In this document: one piece after another, positions 1 through 11,986 of the stretch
Layout of the letters: each line of letters opens with the position of its first letter
How positions within the stretch are numbered: the stretch's first letter is position 1
Source of the DNA: Halichondria panicea
Lineage: Eukaryota; Porifera; Demospongiae; Suberitida; Halichondriidae
Reading direction: 5' to 3'
DNA: 64,000 bases
Assembly: GCF_963675165.1 (NCBI RefSeq)
Contig: NC_087382.1
Span: 3,263,963-3,327,962 of the forward strand
Program-made: the position numbers and the translations under genes
Notes under the pieces: generated by a model
Seen by the model: the letters and a program-made list of their open reading frames with translations, nothing else
Told to the model about the DNA's origin: nothing
Database searches by the model: none

Positions 1-1
<1 letters not shown>

Positions 2-45
<44 letters not shown>
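2..45. repeat. (CA)n microsatellite at window edge
   Basis: An uninterrupted CA dinucleotide run opens the window. It lies just upstream of a 3' splice acceptor and probably forms part of an intron of the PRMT2-like gene. Confidence 0.95.
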
Positions 46-47
<2 letters not shown>

Positions 48-72
48 CACCCCACACACACACCCCAGACAG

Positions 73-485
73 ACACACTGGAAGCAAGACCTCCTTGTCA
101 TAGACTGCCCCCTCGAGGTTGTCACTGGAGATACTATAGAAGGAAGAATCTCCATCACCAGAAACAAAATATGGAGGAGACATCTTAAAATTGATGTTGA
201 GTACAAACACTTCAGTGGCAAGGCTCAGGAAACATCGGTAAAGTCATAATTTGTGCTTTTTGCTTTAATGGTGGCCTTGCATAATAATCACTTGTATGTC
301 TGTGTGAAGACATTTCTGCATTTATTCATCGCTCCATTTTGAGCTGTCTCTTATAGTGCATGTATCTCTGGCCAGGCCTAGATTAAGTGTGGCTGCGGTG
401 GCTTCTTTGCCTATACAATATAATTATGCCTTTCTGTTTTTTCTCGCAGGCCACCTACAACAAGAGTTTCAAGCTGTGGAGATAA
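73..485 (+). CDS. PRMT2-like protein arginine methyltransferase, C-terminal exons (partial)
   Basis: The last two exons of a protein arginine N-methyltransferase: 73-237 and 450-485, joined in phase 0. The first exon reads THWKQ, the motif that opens the C-terminal beta-barrel of PRMTs, followed by a GDTIEGRISITRN strand. The rest runs through NKIWRRH to a terminal SFKLWR and TAA at 483-485. The WRRH motif and the WR ending resemble PRMT2 more than PRMT1 or PRMT6. The family moves methyl groups from S-adenosylmethionine to arginine side chains. The SAM-binding half lies outside the window. Membership of the PRMT family is solid; the PRMT2 subtype rests on remembered C-terminal motifs. Confidence 0.75.
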
Positions 486-1044
486 CAGGGAGGGACTGTG
501 ACATTTTAGAATAGTTTTGTCAGTGTGTTTGGTTGCATTCTATCCAGTATTAATTTATTTTACGCCTATTGTTTTTATACCATGCATGATCGTGTGCAAA
601 CCTCTTTTCATAAGACGTTCACACGTTCCATTCAACCTATGACTTAATGTGATGAATGAATCAGAAAAAACAGTGCAATAAGAAACGTTAAGTACAGTCA
701 TGACTGCATTTGATGAATGCAAGAATGTATGAATACACTCCTGATGAAGGTCATTGGCTGTAGGTCATGCATGATACGTAGTATTCTATGGTGGGGTGTT
801 TAATATATACCAAACGGTTCTACTATATAGTAGATCTAGTGTCGATTTGTCATCATTACAGTAACTAATCCATGACACATTTGCTAGTGTATATGCAAGG
901 TAATGATGCACTATTCATTGCCTTCCTAACAGACTAGCATGCATGTGGTTAGTTATGACATAGGCTGGACATGCAGGAACGCCCTACATATCATAAGATT
1001 TAGTGGGAGTCAATAATAGATAGATCTATCTGCATGAAGATCTG
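486..1044. other. Intergenic: PRMT2-like 3' flank and GT14 copy 1 promoter
   Basis: No coding exon seen. It must hold the 3' UTR of the PRMT2-like gene and the promoter and 5' UTR of the first glycosyltransferase gene. Copies 2 and 3 are each preceded by related upstream sequence, duplicated with the genes. Confidence 0.5.
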
Positions 1045-3184
1045 ATGGCAGTAACAGTGTTGAAGAAACTCTATACTGCTGTGGTTCTTCTGGGTGTAGG
1101 TTTCATACTGGGCTGGACTACAGTAAGTGCCTATAGCAAGTTATCACACTCACTATAATTTATCTCTCTTCAAAATTAGATATAGCAGGGATTCAGTAGA
1201 AATGGAGCAGTATCCTAGAATTATAGAATCTAATATGCTCACCTAAATAATGCGTGTCTCTACAGACTATTAATTAATGGCAACAGAAGTCTTTATAATT
1301 ATATCTGCATGCATATAATGGCTTGAATGATTATCGTGACCTGTATCTAAGGGGCGGATTTGCAAACTTTTCGCGAAGTGTTAACTAACTGCATATACAT
1401 AACAAATAATTATGTCCATAGAAAAATCTGCGGCGGTGCATGGTGTGATTCAGCGGGTAGATCCTTTCGAAAGCAATTTAGCCGTACATTAATTTTCACT
1501 GACTTGTAGCTACCACATATGAATGGTATACTGTATAATTATAGGGGCTGTCTGGGATTATCCCGGTGAAGACTGTTGAAATTTCAGATTCACTATCGAA
1601 GCAATCACAAAGTCTCCTCACTCATCATGAGAGCAACACTACCGGTAACTCATCCCACTACTACAGAAGTATTGATAAAGAAGAGAGGAAAGTTTCAGCT
1701 TGGCTATCTAACGTAAATGACACAGTCACTCATGATTTATCAGAAGTATGTAACAATCACAGGTATGCAATTGACTTTTTAAAACCTCGTTTTTTGAATT
1801 GTACAAATCTCTTTAAGGGGAGTTCAATCGAGGTGAATAAAATTAAAGTTGGACATAGAACACGAAAGTGGCCAGTTCCATCAGATAATGACTTTTATCA
1901 CTATGCCTGTAATTGCGACTGGATAAAGAAAGAGTTGGACCCAGGTTACTATGTGTCTGAGCAAGAACAGCAATTTCCACTAGCATTTGCTTTAAGTGTA
2001 CATCAGTCACCTTATCAGATATTTCGGTTTCTCAAAGTCATCTATAGACCTCACAATTTGTACTGCATTCACTATGACAAAAAGTCCAGCGAACCATTCA
2101 AGAAGCTGATGGTCACCATTGCCGACTGTCTGCCCAATGTGATTGTGCCCAGCAAAATTGCCGATGTCATATGGGGCTGGCATACGATAGTCGATGCTCA
2201 GATGAATTGTATAGAAGATCTCTACAAGCTGCGACACACATTTCCTTGGAAGTATGCAATCACTCTGTGTGGGAAAGAAGTTCCTCTGAGAACTAATAGA
2301 GAAATGGTTCACACTTTGAGCAAGTTGAACGGTACCTCAGCTGTAGATGTGGAACAAAACAAGGAGTATGAATACGATTATTGGACATACGAACATTACT
2401 TGAAAAATGGATCCATTACTCAATCTGAACAAAGACTTGCACCCATACCATTTAATCTCACCATTTCCAAGAGCATGGCTTATTTTGGACTCTCAAAAAC
2501 CTTTGTTCAATTTCTGCTACACAGTGATATGGTCGCCAAGTTTCGGGGATTCATGGATCACACTAAGATACCGGACGAGCACTTTATAGCAACTCTATTC
2601 AATATGACAGGTATCAATAGTACAGTCTCATTTGTAATATAAATAGATGGTTATTTTCGAGCTGGTTTCGAGGATTGACCCCAGAAACACGAAAATTGGG
2701 GTATTGAAATTTCTCTGCTGTAGGGGCAATCCTAAAAAATAAAAGCCTCAGAATTTTTTAGTTTAATTTGGCAATCTGTGAAAGTTTAGTGCCTCGAAAT
2801 AACCTGCTATATGGTACCTTGCCAATGCAGAAAATTATGTTCTACAGCCATAGCTAACTATTGTTTTTCTTGTATGCAGGTGTACCTGGTGGAAAAAATG
2901 AAAATTACTCAATGCTAATACCCACCACCTCTTCGTATATATGGCTAGTTGATCTACAGCAAACATGGCAGAGATATTGCCATGGAAACAATGTACACAG
3001 CGTTTGTATCATATCCAGTGGCGACCTACATCGACTGGACTATATGTACGACCCTAAGAAAGATCACCAGACGTTCTTCCACAACAAGTTCTTCATTGAG
3101 AGTGATCGGGCGGTGATGGACTGTGCTGAGGAAGAGCTCCTCAGGAGAAACAGAGAAGAGTGTTTGACTGACATGTACAATTGA
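1045..3184 (+). CDS. GT14 beta-1,6-N-acetylglucosaminyltransferase (core-2 branch family), copy 1
   Basis: Three exons, 1045-1122, 1545-2610 and 2880-3184, with GT-AG borders and matching phases, give 482 residues. Exon 1 encodes a short basic tail and one membrane anchor (residues about 9-25), so the protein should be a type II Golgi enzyme. Exon 2 holds the catalytic core: FPLAFAL, then LYCIHYDKKS, the WGWHTIVDAQMNC segment and LCGKEVPLRTN, which line up with GCNT1 features. Exon 3 carries the GDL motif and the HNKF segment of the GCNT1 C terminus. The family adds branching GlcNAc to O-glycans or I-antigen chains from UDP-GlcNAc without a DXD motif; the acceptor here cannot be told. First of four tandem copies. 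No lesion seen. Confidence 0.85.
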
Positions 3185-3319
3185 TTTATTTTATACTCTT
3201 TTTTTAATTTTTTTTCTACAGCAAATACATGCTTGAGCTATGCTAAGCGAAAATTAATCTTGATGGACACACATGCTGATTGCAGTATAGATCAGACGAC
3301 GCGTGCACTCGCTGCCATG

Positions 3320-3325
3320 AATAAA
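3320..3325 (+). terminator. AATAAA polyadenylation signal, GT14 copy 1
   Basis: A canonical AATAAA 135 bp after the stop codon. The same signal stands in the matching 3' flanks of copy 2 (6068-6073) and copy 3 (8883-8888), so it was duplicated with the gene unit. Confidence 0.6.
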
Positions 3326-3549
3326 AATCATGCAACTGTTATATTTGGAATGTCCTTGTAATTAAAGCTTTGCAGATGTGATGGGGTTTGCTCACGTTAC
3401 ATGTTGTGCATACCTCTGGTCAGAAGAAACCTCGAGGCTAAACCGCGGATTGACTCCGTTGCGCATGCATATATAATGCCCATTCTAAAGGACTTTAATT
3501 AATACTGCTGTAGGTGTTTTAATAACAAGCCAGTTATAAGTGAAATCTG

Positions 3550-5944
3550 ATGGCAGTGATAGTATTGCAGAAACTCTATACTGCTGTGGTTCTTCTGGGT
3601 GCAGGTTTTATACTGGGATGGACTACAGTAAGTTGCAATTGCATGCCATTGCTTAACAAAATAGCTAGCTAGCAAGCTTGCCATCGCACTAGAAGTAATG
3701 GCTGGTTTACGTCCCTAGCAGTTGAAGCTCTAGTTGCATTAAATGGTTATGGTTACAGTTAAAAATGGAGTTCTTTTGAAGAATCTGATGTATGCACATG
3801 TCCCTATGATTATTATATATACAGTCTATAAAATTATAGCAACATTCATGTTCATTTGCATGTGATCTGGTATAATTTGCTTTAGCTACTACGTTGACTT
3901 TTATAATGACCTTTGAATCCGGTTATGCTTTAACGAGCTATTCAATGATTACACGACCTTTGCATTCCTGCATGTAATTCAAGTTTCCCATGACATAAAG
4001 AATTGTGCCTCCTCCACTGCAGAGAATGTGTTTATAATGACTGCTGCATGACTGCATGACTGCATGACTGCATGACTGCATGACTGCATGACTGCATGTG
4101 TGCCATACGGTACATTGTGGAAGCAACACATGTCATACAGTGTACATAGGTTCATTGAAATTAGGCTATAATTATCGGTACTTAATTGTTTTGTAACCAA
4201 ATAAAGTCGAAAATAATAGTCTACCTCGTGACATGCATGACCAAGAGGCTGGATATTTCTTACTAGGAATTTAGCATTGAAAGTTGAAGTATGAATGGTT
4301 AAAATCACTGTAAATATAGGTGCTGCCTGGGCCTGCCCCAGTGAAGACTGCTAACATTTCAGAATCACTATCAAAACATTCACAAAGTCTCCTCGCTCAT
4401 CATGAGAGCAGCACTAACTCATCTCACTACAAAAGTATTGATAAAGAAGAAAGGAGAGTTTCAGCTTGGCTATCTAAACTAAAGGACACTCATGATTTAT
4501 ATTTATCAGAAGTGTGTAACAGTCACAGGTATGCAATTGACTCTTTAAGACCTCGTTTTTTGAATTGTACAAATCTCTTCAAGGGGAGTTCAATCGAGGT
4601 GCATAAAGTAAAATTTGGTCAAAAAAAACAAAAGTGGCCAATTCCATCAGATAATGAGTTTTATCGCTATGCCAGCAGTTGTGACTGGATAAAGAAAGAG
4701 TTGGACCCAGGTTATTATGTGTCTGAGCAAGAACGGCAATTTCCACTAGCATTTGCTCTAAATGTTTATCAGTCACCTTATCAAATATTTCGGTTTCTCA
4801 AAGTCATCTATAGACGTCACAATTTGTACTGCATTCACTACGACAAAAAGTCCATCGAACCATTCCAGAAGCTGATGGTCACCATTGCCGACTGTCTGCC
4901 CAATGTGATTGTGCCCAGCAAAATTGCCGATGTCATATGGGGCTGGCATACGATAGTCGATGCTCAGATGAATTGTATGGAAGATCTCTACAAGCTGCGA
5001 TACAAATTTCCTTGGAAGTATGCAATCACTCTGTGTGGGAAAGAAGTTCCCCTGAGAACTAATAGAGAAATGGTTCACACTTTAAGCAAGTTGAACGGCA
5101 CTTCAGCTATAGATGTGGAACAAAACAAGGAGTATGAATACGATTATTGGACATACGAACATTACTTGAAAAATAGAATCGTGACTCAGTCTGAACAAAG
5201 ACTTGCACCCATACCATTTAATCTAACTATTTCCAAGAGCATGGCTTATTTTGGACTCTCAAAAACCTTTGTTCAATTTCTGCTACACAGTGATATGGTC
5301 GCCGAGTTTCGAAGATTCATGGATCACACTAAGATACCGGACGAGCACTTTATAGCCACTCTATTCAATATGACAGGTATCGGTAGTACAGTCTCATGTG
5401 TAATATGGTTATTTTCGAGCCGGTTTCGAGGATTGACCCCAGAAACACGAAAATTGGGGTATTGAAACTTCTCTGCTTGTAGGGGTAATCCTAAAAAATA
5501 AAAGCCTCAGAATGTTTTAGTTTAATTTGGCAATCTGCGAAAGTTTAGTGCCTCGAAAATAACCTGCTATATGGTACCTTGCCAATGCAGAAAATTATGT
5601 TCTACAGCCAGAGCTAACTATTGTTTTTCTTGTATGCAGGTGTACCTGGTGGAAAAAATGAAAATTACTCAATGCTAATACCCACCACCTCTTCGTATAT
5701 ATGGCTAGTTGATGTACAGCAAACATGGCAGAGATATTGCCATGGAAACAATGTACACAGTGTTTGTATCGTATCCAGTGGCGACCTAAATCGACTGGAC
5801 TATATGTACGACCCTAAGAAAGATCATCAGACTTTCTTCCACAACAAGTTCTTCATTGAGAGTGATCGGGCGGTGATGGACTGTGCTGAGGAAGAGCTCC
5901 TCAGGAGAAACAGAGAAGAGTGTTTGACTGACATGTACAATTGA
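3550..5944 (+). CDS. GT14 beta-1,6-N-acetylglucosaminyltransferase, copy 2
   Basis: Exons 3550-3627, 4320-5376 and 5640-5944 give 479 residues in the same phases as copy 1. Exon 1 encodes an N-terminal anchor almost identical to copy 1. The catalytic exon and the C-terminal exon differ from copy 1 by scattered substitutions, and even the introns and flanks are alignable, which points to a recent duplication of a unit of about 2.7 kb. It differs from copy 1 in a few-residue indel after the VSAWLSKLKDTHDL stretch. No premature stop or frameshift was found. It should act in the Golgi lumen on the same kind of glycan acceptor as copy 1; specificity is unknown. Confidence 0.85.
4044..4098. repeat. 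8-bp tandem repeat (ACTGCATG)n
   Basis: About seven head-to-tail copies of ACTGCATG inside intron 1 of GT14 copy 2. The matching intron of copy 3 has only one unit (near 6810), so the expansion is specific to this copy. Confidence 0.9.
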
Positions 5945-6067
5945 TTTATTTTATACTCTTTTTTTAATTTTTTTTCTACAGCAAGTACATGCATGAGCTA
6001 TGCTAAGCGAAAATTAATCTTGATTGCAGTATATATAGATCAGACGACACGTGCACTCGCTGCCATG

Positions 6068-6073
6068 AATAAA
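6068..6073 (+). terminator. AATAAA polyadenylation signal, GT14 copy 2
   Basis: Canonical signal 123 bp after the stop of copy 2, in the same local context as in copy 1. Confidence 0.6.
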
Positions 6074-6291
6074 AATCATGCAACTGTGGAATGTCCTTGT
6101 AATTAAAACTTTTTGGGCTTTGCAGATGTGATGGGTTTGCCAACGTTACATGTTGTGCATACCTCTGGTCAGAAGAAACCTCGAGGCTAAACCGCGGATT
6201 GACTCCGTGCATGCATAATGCCCATTCTAAAGGACTTTAATTAATACTACTGTAGGTGTTTTAATAACAAGCCAGTTATAAGTGAAATCTG

Positions 6292-8518
6292 ATGGTAGTG
6301 ATAGTATTGCAGAAACTATATACTGCTGTGGTTCTTCTGGGTGCAGGTTTCATACTGGGATGGACTACAGTGTCAGTAAGTTGCAATTGCATGCCATTGC
6401 TTAACAAAATAGCTAGCTAGCAAGCTTGCCATCGCACTAGAAGTAATGGCTGGTTTATGTCCCTAGCAGTTGAAGCTCTAGTTACATTAAATGGTTATAG
6501 TTACAGTTAAAAATGGAGTTCTTTTGAAGAATCTGATGTATGCACATGTCCCTATGATTATTATACAGTCTATAAAATTATAGCAACATTTATGTTCATT
6601 TGCATGTGATCTGGTATAATTTGCTTTAGCTACGTACTACGTTGACTTTTATAATGATCTTTGAATCCAGTTATGCTTTAAAGAGCTATTCAATGATTAC
6701 ACGACCTTTGCATCCCTGCATGTAATTCAAGCTTCCCTGCATGTAATTCAAGCTTCCCATAACAGAAAGAATTGTGCCTCCTCCACTGCATAGAATGCGT
6801 TTATAATAACTGCATGTGTGCCATACGGTACATTGTGGAAGCAACACATGTCATACAGTGTACATAGGTTCATTGAAATTAGGCTATAATTATCGGTACT
6901 TGTTTTGTAACCAAAAATAATAGTCTACCTTGTGACATGCATGACCAAGAGGCTGGATATTTCTTACTTGGAATTTAGCATTGAAAGTTGAAGTATGAAT
7001 GGTTAAATCACTGTAAATATAGGTGCTGCCTGGACCTGCCCCAGTGAAGACTGCTAACATTTCAGATTCACTATCAAAACAATCACAAAGTCTCCTCACT
7101 CATCATGAGAGCACTAACTCATCTCACTACAAAAGTATTGATAAAGAAGAAAGGACAGTTTCAGCTTGGCTATCTAAACTAAAGGACACTCATGATTTAT
7201 CAGAAGTGTGTAACAGTCACAGGTATGCAATTGACTCTTTAAGACCTCGTTTTTTGAATTGTACAAATCTCTTCAAGGGGAGTTCAATCGAAGTGCATAA
7301 AGTAAAATTTGGTCATAAAAAACAAAAGTGGCCAGTTCCGTCAAATCATGAATTTTATCGCTATGCCAGCAGTTGTGACTGGATAAAGAAAGAGTTGGAC
7401 CCAGGTTATTATGTGTCTGAGCAAGAACGGCAATTTCCACTAGCATTTGCTCTAAGTGTTTATCAGACACCTTATCAGATATTTCGGTTTCTCAAAGTCA
7501 TCTATAGACCTCAAAATTTGTACTGCATTCACTACGACAAAAAGTCCAGCGAATCATTCAAGAAGCTGATGGTCACCATTGCTGACTGTCTGCCCAATGT
7601 GATTGTACCCAGCAAAATTGCCGATGTCATATGGGGCTGGCATACGATGTTGTCGATGCTCAGATGAATTGTATAGAAGATCTCTACAAGCTGCAACACA
7701 CATTTCCTTGGAAGTATGCAATCACTCTGTGTGGGAAAGAAGTTCCTCTGAGAACTAATAGAGAAATGGTTCACACTTTGAGCAAGTTGAACGGTACTTC
7801 AGCTGTAGAGGTGAAACAAAACAACGAGTTTGAATACGATTATTGGACATATGAACATTACTTGAAAAATAGAATCGTGACTCAGTCTGAACAAAGACTT
7901 GCACCCATACCATTTAATCTCACTATTTCCAAGAGTATGGCTTATTTTGGACTCTCAGAAGCCTTTGTTCAATTCCTGCTACACAGTGATATGGCTGACA
8001 GGTTTCGAAGATTCATGGATCACACCATGATACCGGACGAGCACTTTATAGCCACTCTATTCAATACGACAGGTAGATATATCGGTACCGTAGTCATGCA
8101 GTCTCATATACACATATAACATACATGTATATATACCTTGCCAATAGCTATAGCCAGACATTTCTGTTTTACCAGCTAGCTATTAAACTTATTTTTCTCG
8201 TGTAAATTATATGCAGGTGTACCTGGTTGAAAAAATGAAAATTACTCAATGCTAATACCTACCACCTCTTCGTATATATGGCTAGATGTACAGCAAACAT
8301 GGCAGAGATATTGCCATGGAAACAATGTACATAGTATTTGTATCGTATCCAGTGGCGACCTACATCGACTGGACTATATGTACGACCCTAAGAAAGATCA
8401 CCAGACGTTCTTCCACAACAAGTTCTTCATTGAGAGTGATCGGGCGGTGATGGACTGTGCTGAGGAAGAGCTCCTCAGGAGAAACAGAGAAGAGTGTTTG
8501 AGAGACATGTACAATTGA
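6292..8518 (+). pseudogene. GT14 glycosyltransferase, copy 3 (frameshift and nonsense)
   Basis: The same three-exon layout as copies 1 and 2: 6292-6375, 7023-8072 and 8217-8518. Two independent lesions are visible. Near 7650-7660, inside the codons for the WHTIVDAQ motif, the gene has a net gain of two bases relative to copies 1, 2 and 4, which shifts the frame. At 8228-8230, four codons into exon 3, GGA of the other copies is TGA. Exon 3 also lacks one codon by an in-frame deletion. Exon 1 uses a donor six bases further on and gains two codons. The rest is well conserved, so inactivation looks recent. A truncated anchored product is possible but would lack the C-terminal half of the catalytic domain. 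Confidence 0.85.
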
Positions 8519-8912
8519 TTTAATTTTAATTTTAATTTTTTGTAGTACTCGAGCTTGAACAATGCATATTATATAAACTATAATTTTTCTGTGTAATTAA
8601 TTAATCACTTTTAAGTTATTTCTACAGCCTGTATAATGTAAAGCATAATCATTAGCTAGTCCCAACACTCTACTGGCATGTTGTATATGAGCAATAACTG
8701 TGGCCATGGTGATTACTCAGTGCATAGTCTCATACAATAGTACTTGTAAAATAATTATAGGAGATATTTGCATTGTTCACTGAAACATTCAACAAAGACT
8801 TGAGTACATATCTGTTAATCGAATATTAATCTTGATGGACACACACATACAATTAATTATAGATCAGACATGCACTGTCAGGAATAAAAATCAACTGTTG
8901 TTTGAGTTATTA
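8519..8912. other. Convergent 3' region between GT14 copy 3 and the DAPP1-like gene
   Basis: No coding exon. It holds an AATAAA at 8883-8888 for copy 3. The segment 8542-8588 recurs at 9149-9192 inside the last intron of the DAPP1-like gene as a direct duplicate of about 45 bp. Confidence 0.6.
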
Positions 8913-11684
8913 CTAATTTGGGGTTGATCCTTGTAATACTTGTTTCTCGGTCGTATCAGTAGAACTTCTTTTCCTGGCTTCTTGTAGCTCATTCTGTAAG
9001 TGTGACAGTGCATGTATGTGTGCAGGAAGGAATGTATATTTGAGGAGTTGCGTGTGTACTGGGGTCACAAACGTGTGTGTGCGGATTGTTAAGAGAATAT
9101 ACTTCGTTCGTTCAATTGGTTTACTGATCATTACAGTCAATGTGCACTGTAGTACTCGAGCTTGAACAATGCATATATAATGTACTATAATTTATACACA
9201 CGCCTGTATAATTATATGAACATGTACATTATTTTGTCCGACCATGTATGCATATAGCTTTTTGCACAAAATGAATCTTACCAGTTTAAAGTCGAGCACA
9301 TGTATCCACTCGTCTCTGACAGTGGGATTAGGTGCTTGAATGAAGAACGTTCGAGAAGGAAGGACCAATCTGTGAGGGTTTGTGTGTGTGTGTGTGTGTG
9401 TGTGTGGGCGTGGGTGTAGGTGTGTGTATACCTGAATGCATTTGTTTTCCTATGAATGGGATGTAAGTCGCACGCCTTCACTTCAGTAACTTCTCGAAGG
9501 TTGATGACCCGAATCGGTTGTTTATCCTACATGTTTGAAATGTGAGTCACCACTGCACGAGTGTCGGAGTGAATAATCAACTTACACTGTCTCTAGAAAA
9601 GTATCGAAGCTCTTCATTCTTCAGAACAAACCATCTTCGTTTCCAAGTCTATATAAAGTAACCTATAATTAAGCTGTCATAATTATATATGGTTCCAACC
9701 TACCTTAACAACATTTCCCAACTTGACTAGGTAGCCTTCTTTTGACACTAACTGCATGTGTGTTTATGATTAAAAAGTCTTTGTCAAATTATCGCCCCAA
9801 GGCTTTTGTAAGAGTACACTTAACATGTGCTTTTGTGTGCAGACAGTGTTTACATTGTGGCATTCTTCCCAACACCAACCACTTGATAATGTCAACAATA
9901 ACTCACCGAGTATGTTTTAGCTTCTGTATTAGCAGCTATTTCTTCGCTGATTCTTCTCTCTGGAATGAAATGCTCTGTAACGTTACTATAATCATGCATC
10001 TCATCTACGTCTCTCGGATACGGGTGTTTGAAAACAATAAGATGTCCTGTAAGGATATAGAACATCCATAATTATGCATCTTTTGTCTTATTTATATGTG
10101 CTCCATAGGTATACAAGCATATCCATGCAGTAGAGGAAACCAGTTGATCAACAAAGAGGTAATATTGTGTATCCTGAAAGAAAATTCAAAGAGTTACATT
10201 TTCATTTGTGTAAACTGATCTCAGCCTGGCTAGAGCTTTGACGAAATTCCCATAGCAAATCATGGAGTTCCTGGCATACAATTGCATGGACAACGCAAAT
10301 GGAACGGGTTGTATTCTACAGCTGTCGTCCATTAAGGGTGCTTGTAACCACTGAATACAAACAATGACAGACAATAACCACCTTCCTCAAGTGTTACTGT
10401 GAAACCTATCTATATAGTGGTCACCCTCCTTGCATGGGCTGTATTATAGAGGGTGGCCTGCTAACACAGGTCCAAACACATGCTATGGAGAGACTTTGGG
10501 GCCCATTAACCTGGCTGTATTATAGAGGGTGGCCTGCTAACACAGGTCCAAACACATGCTATGGAGACTTTGAGGCCCATTAACCTGGCTGTATTATAGA
10601 GGGTGGCCTGCTAACACAGGTCCAAACACATGCTATGGAGAGACTTTGGGGCCCATTAACCTGGCTGTATTATAGAGGGTGGCCTGCTAACACAGGTCCA
10701 AACACATGCTATGGAGAGACTTTGGGGCCCATTAACCTGGCTGTATTATAGAGGGTGGCCTGCTAATACAGGTCCAATGCTATGTATATATATAATTATA
10801 TATGGACTGCTTATAGTTATTATTTCACCATTCCCACAAACAACGGCTCTAAATTAATTTTTTAGCTATAGTTAATTAATGAGAATGAGTGTACCTGTTT
10901 CGTCCCCAATAAGAGGGTAATTCCTAAAGTGCTGGAGAAATGATTCGAGGTCAGAGAAAGTTTCTTGTCCAAAAACGAGGCTTCCTTTATGTACATTTAT
11001 TCTGAAGTGTTTCACAGAATGTGCAGATCTGAGCGAGATTGATGAACAATTGAAAGTTTATGATACTTGTTTATCACTTAATAAATGTTATGAAAACAAA
11101 GCATCTAACAACACACGGTAATTTATTATCACACTTGGACACACAAAGCTTTTGCAAAGTACAGATATACCATACACATCTCTTAGATTAATTGACACAT
11201 TAATTTTACTGCATGCATGGGCACGGCCTCCTATATCCAGGCCTAGAAAAAAAATAGCAGTCTATAGGAGTGAGGACAAGGGCCTAGTTACACTTCACCT
11301 TATATCGAGTGAGTACCCCTCCACCACTTGACCACCCTTCATTTTGGGACGGAGTAGATACACACCCTCTTCTGAATTTCCCAGCTCAGCCTCGGCGTGA
11401 TGTCTTATCAAGTTAGGATGAAACCATCTGAACACAAATAGTGAACACCCACACACTCAGTCTACACATACAGGGTACAGTGGCTACAGTATCTAGGCAG
11501 TAGCTACTATAGCAACTCACGGAATATCAAGCATGTTGAATTTGGTAGTGCTGGCCATGGGGCTCCAGCCTGTACCTGTACCACCTGCAGAGCTATCACT
11601 GACTTCAGAATCGGTTGTTCGTTGCCTCCTGACAATAATCTGTGAGGACTCTTGTTTCATGAGCTCTTCCACGGCCTGCGCCAT
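8913..11684 (-). CDS. DAPP1: DAPP1/Bam32-like adaptor (SH2 + PH domains)
   Basis: Nine exons on the minus strand, all with GT-AG borders and consistent phase: 11684-11521, 11427-11299, 11028-10895, 10046-9907, 9751-9704, 9648-9586, 9526-9432, 9369-9282 and 8993-8913. They encode 313 residues; human DAPP1 has 280. The SH2 domain starts at WFHPNLIRHHAEAEL and contains GVYLLRP (the arginine that binds phosphotyrosine), HSVKHFRI and a PLIGDETG end. After an FKHPYPRDV linker the PH domain starts at KEGYLVK and contains TWKRRWFVL and the closing DEWIHVLDFKL helix. DAPP1 is a cytosolic adaptor recruited to the membrane by PI(3,4,5)P3/PI(3,4)P2 and tyrosine-phosphorylated after receptor activation. 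The first 50 or so residues are low in similarity. It lies head to head with GT14 copy 4. Confidence 0.9.
10437..10780. repeat. Tandem repeat of about 76 bp, 4-5 copies
   Basis: Near-identical units, each containing GGCTGTATTATAGAGGGTGG and CCCATTAACCTGG, in intron 3 of the DAPP1-like gene. The units differ by a 2-bp deletion and single substitutions. The same unit recurs at 17189-17358 in a cyclin Y intron. Confidence 0.9.
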
Positions 11685-11986
11685 CACTACTCAGCTAAAC
11701 CAGAGATAAACTACTAATCTATGGCTACTATAATCTATGCTATAATGTACTACTGATAATACTAGCTACGTTCTACGTATCTGTACATTTTAGCTAAGCG
11801 ACGAGCCACGCCTCCAGATCCTAAGAGAAGTGGAGGCGTGGCTCGTATCCATCTCTGATAGTGCACTACCTTGCCCGGCCCCGGCCCTAATGCCCTAGCC
11901 GGCCGTATCCTTGAGAAAGACCAGACAAGAAGGTCTTTATGTGTAGCTAGATATATATAGATCTAGGTAGCTGCTATCTATCTAAA
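11685..11986. promoter_or_regulatory. Shared head-to-head promoter region (DAPP1-like / GT14 copy 4)
   Basis: Only 302 bp separate the two divergent start codons, so both promoters must lie here. A 16-bp inverted repeat with a 14-base spacer (11801-11816 and 11831-11846, ACGAGCCACGCCTCCA) sits in the middle. No TATA box was recognised. Confidence 0.5.

Noticed and set aside
2007-2312. Minus-strand frame of about 100 codons opposite the GT14 core (also at 4773, 7532 and 12512)
   Set aside because: Shadow of the conserved catalytic exon; recurs in every copy only because the sense strand is conserved.
10437-10780. Regular repeats that might suggest a CRISPR-like array
   Set aside because: Units are directly abutting with no unique spacers, in a eukaryotic intron.
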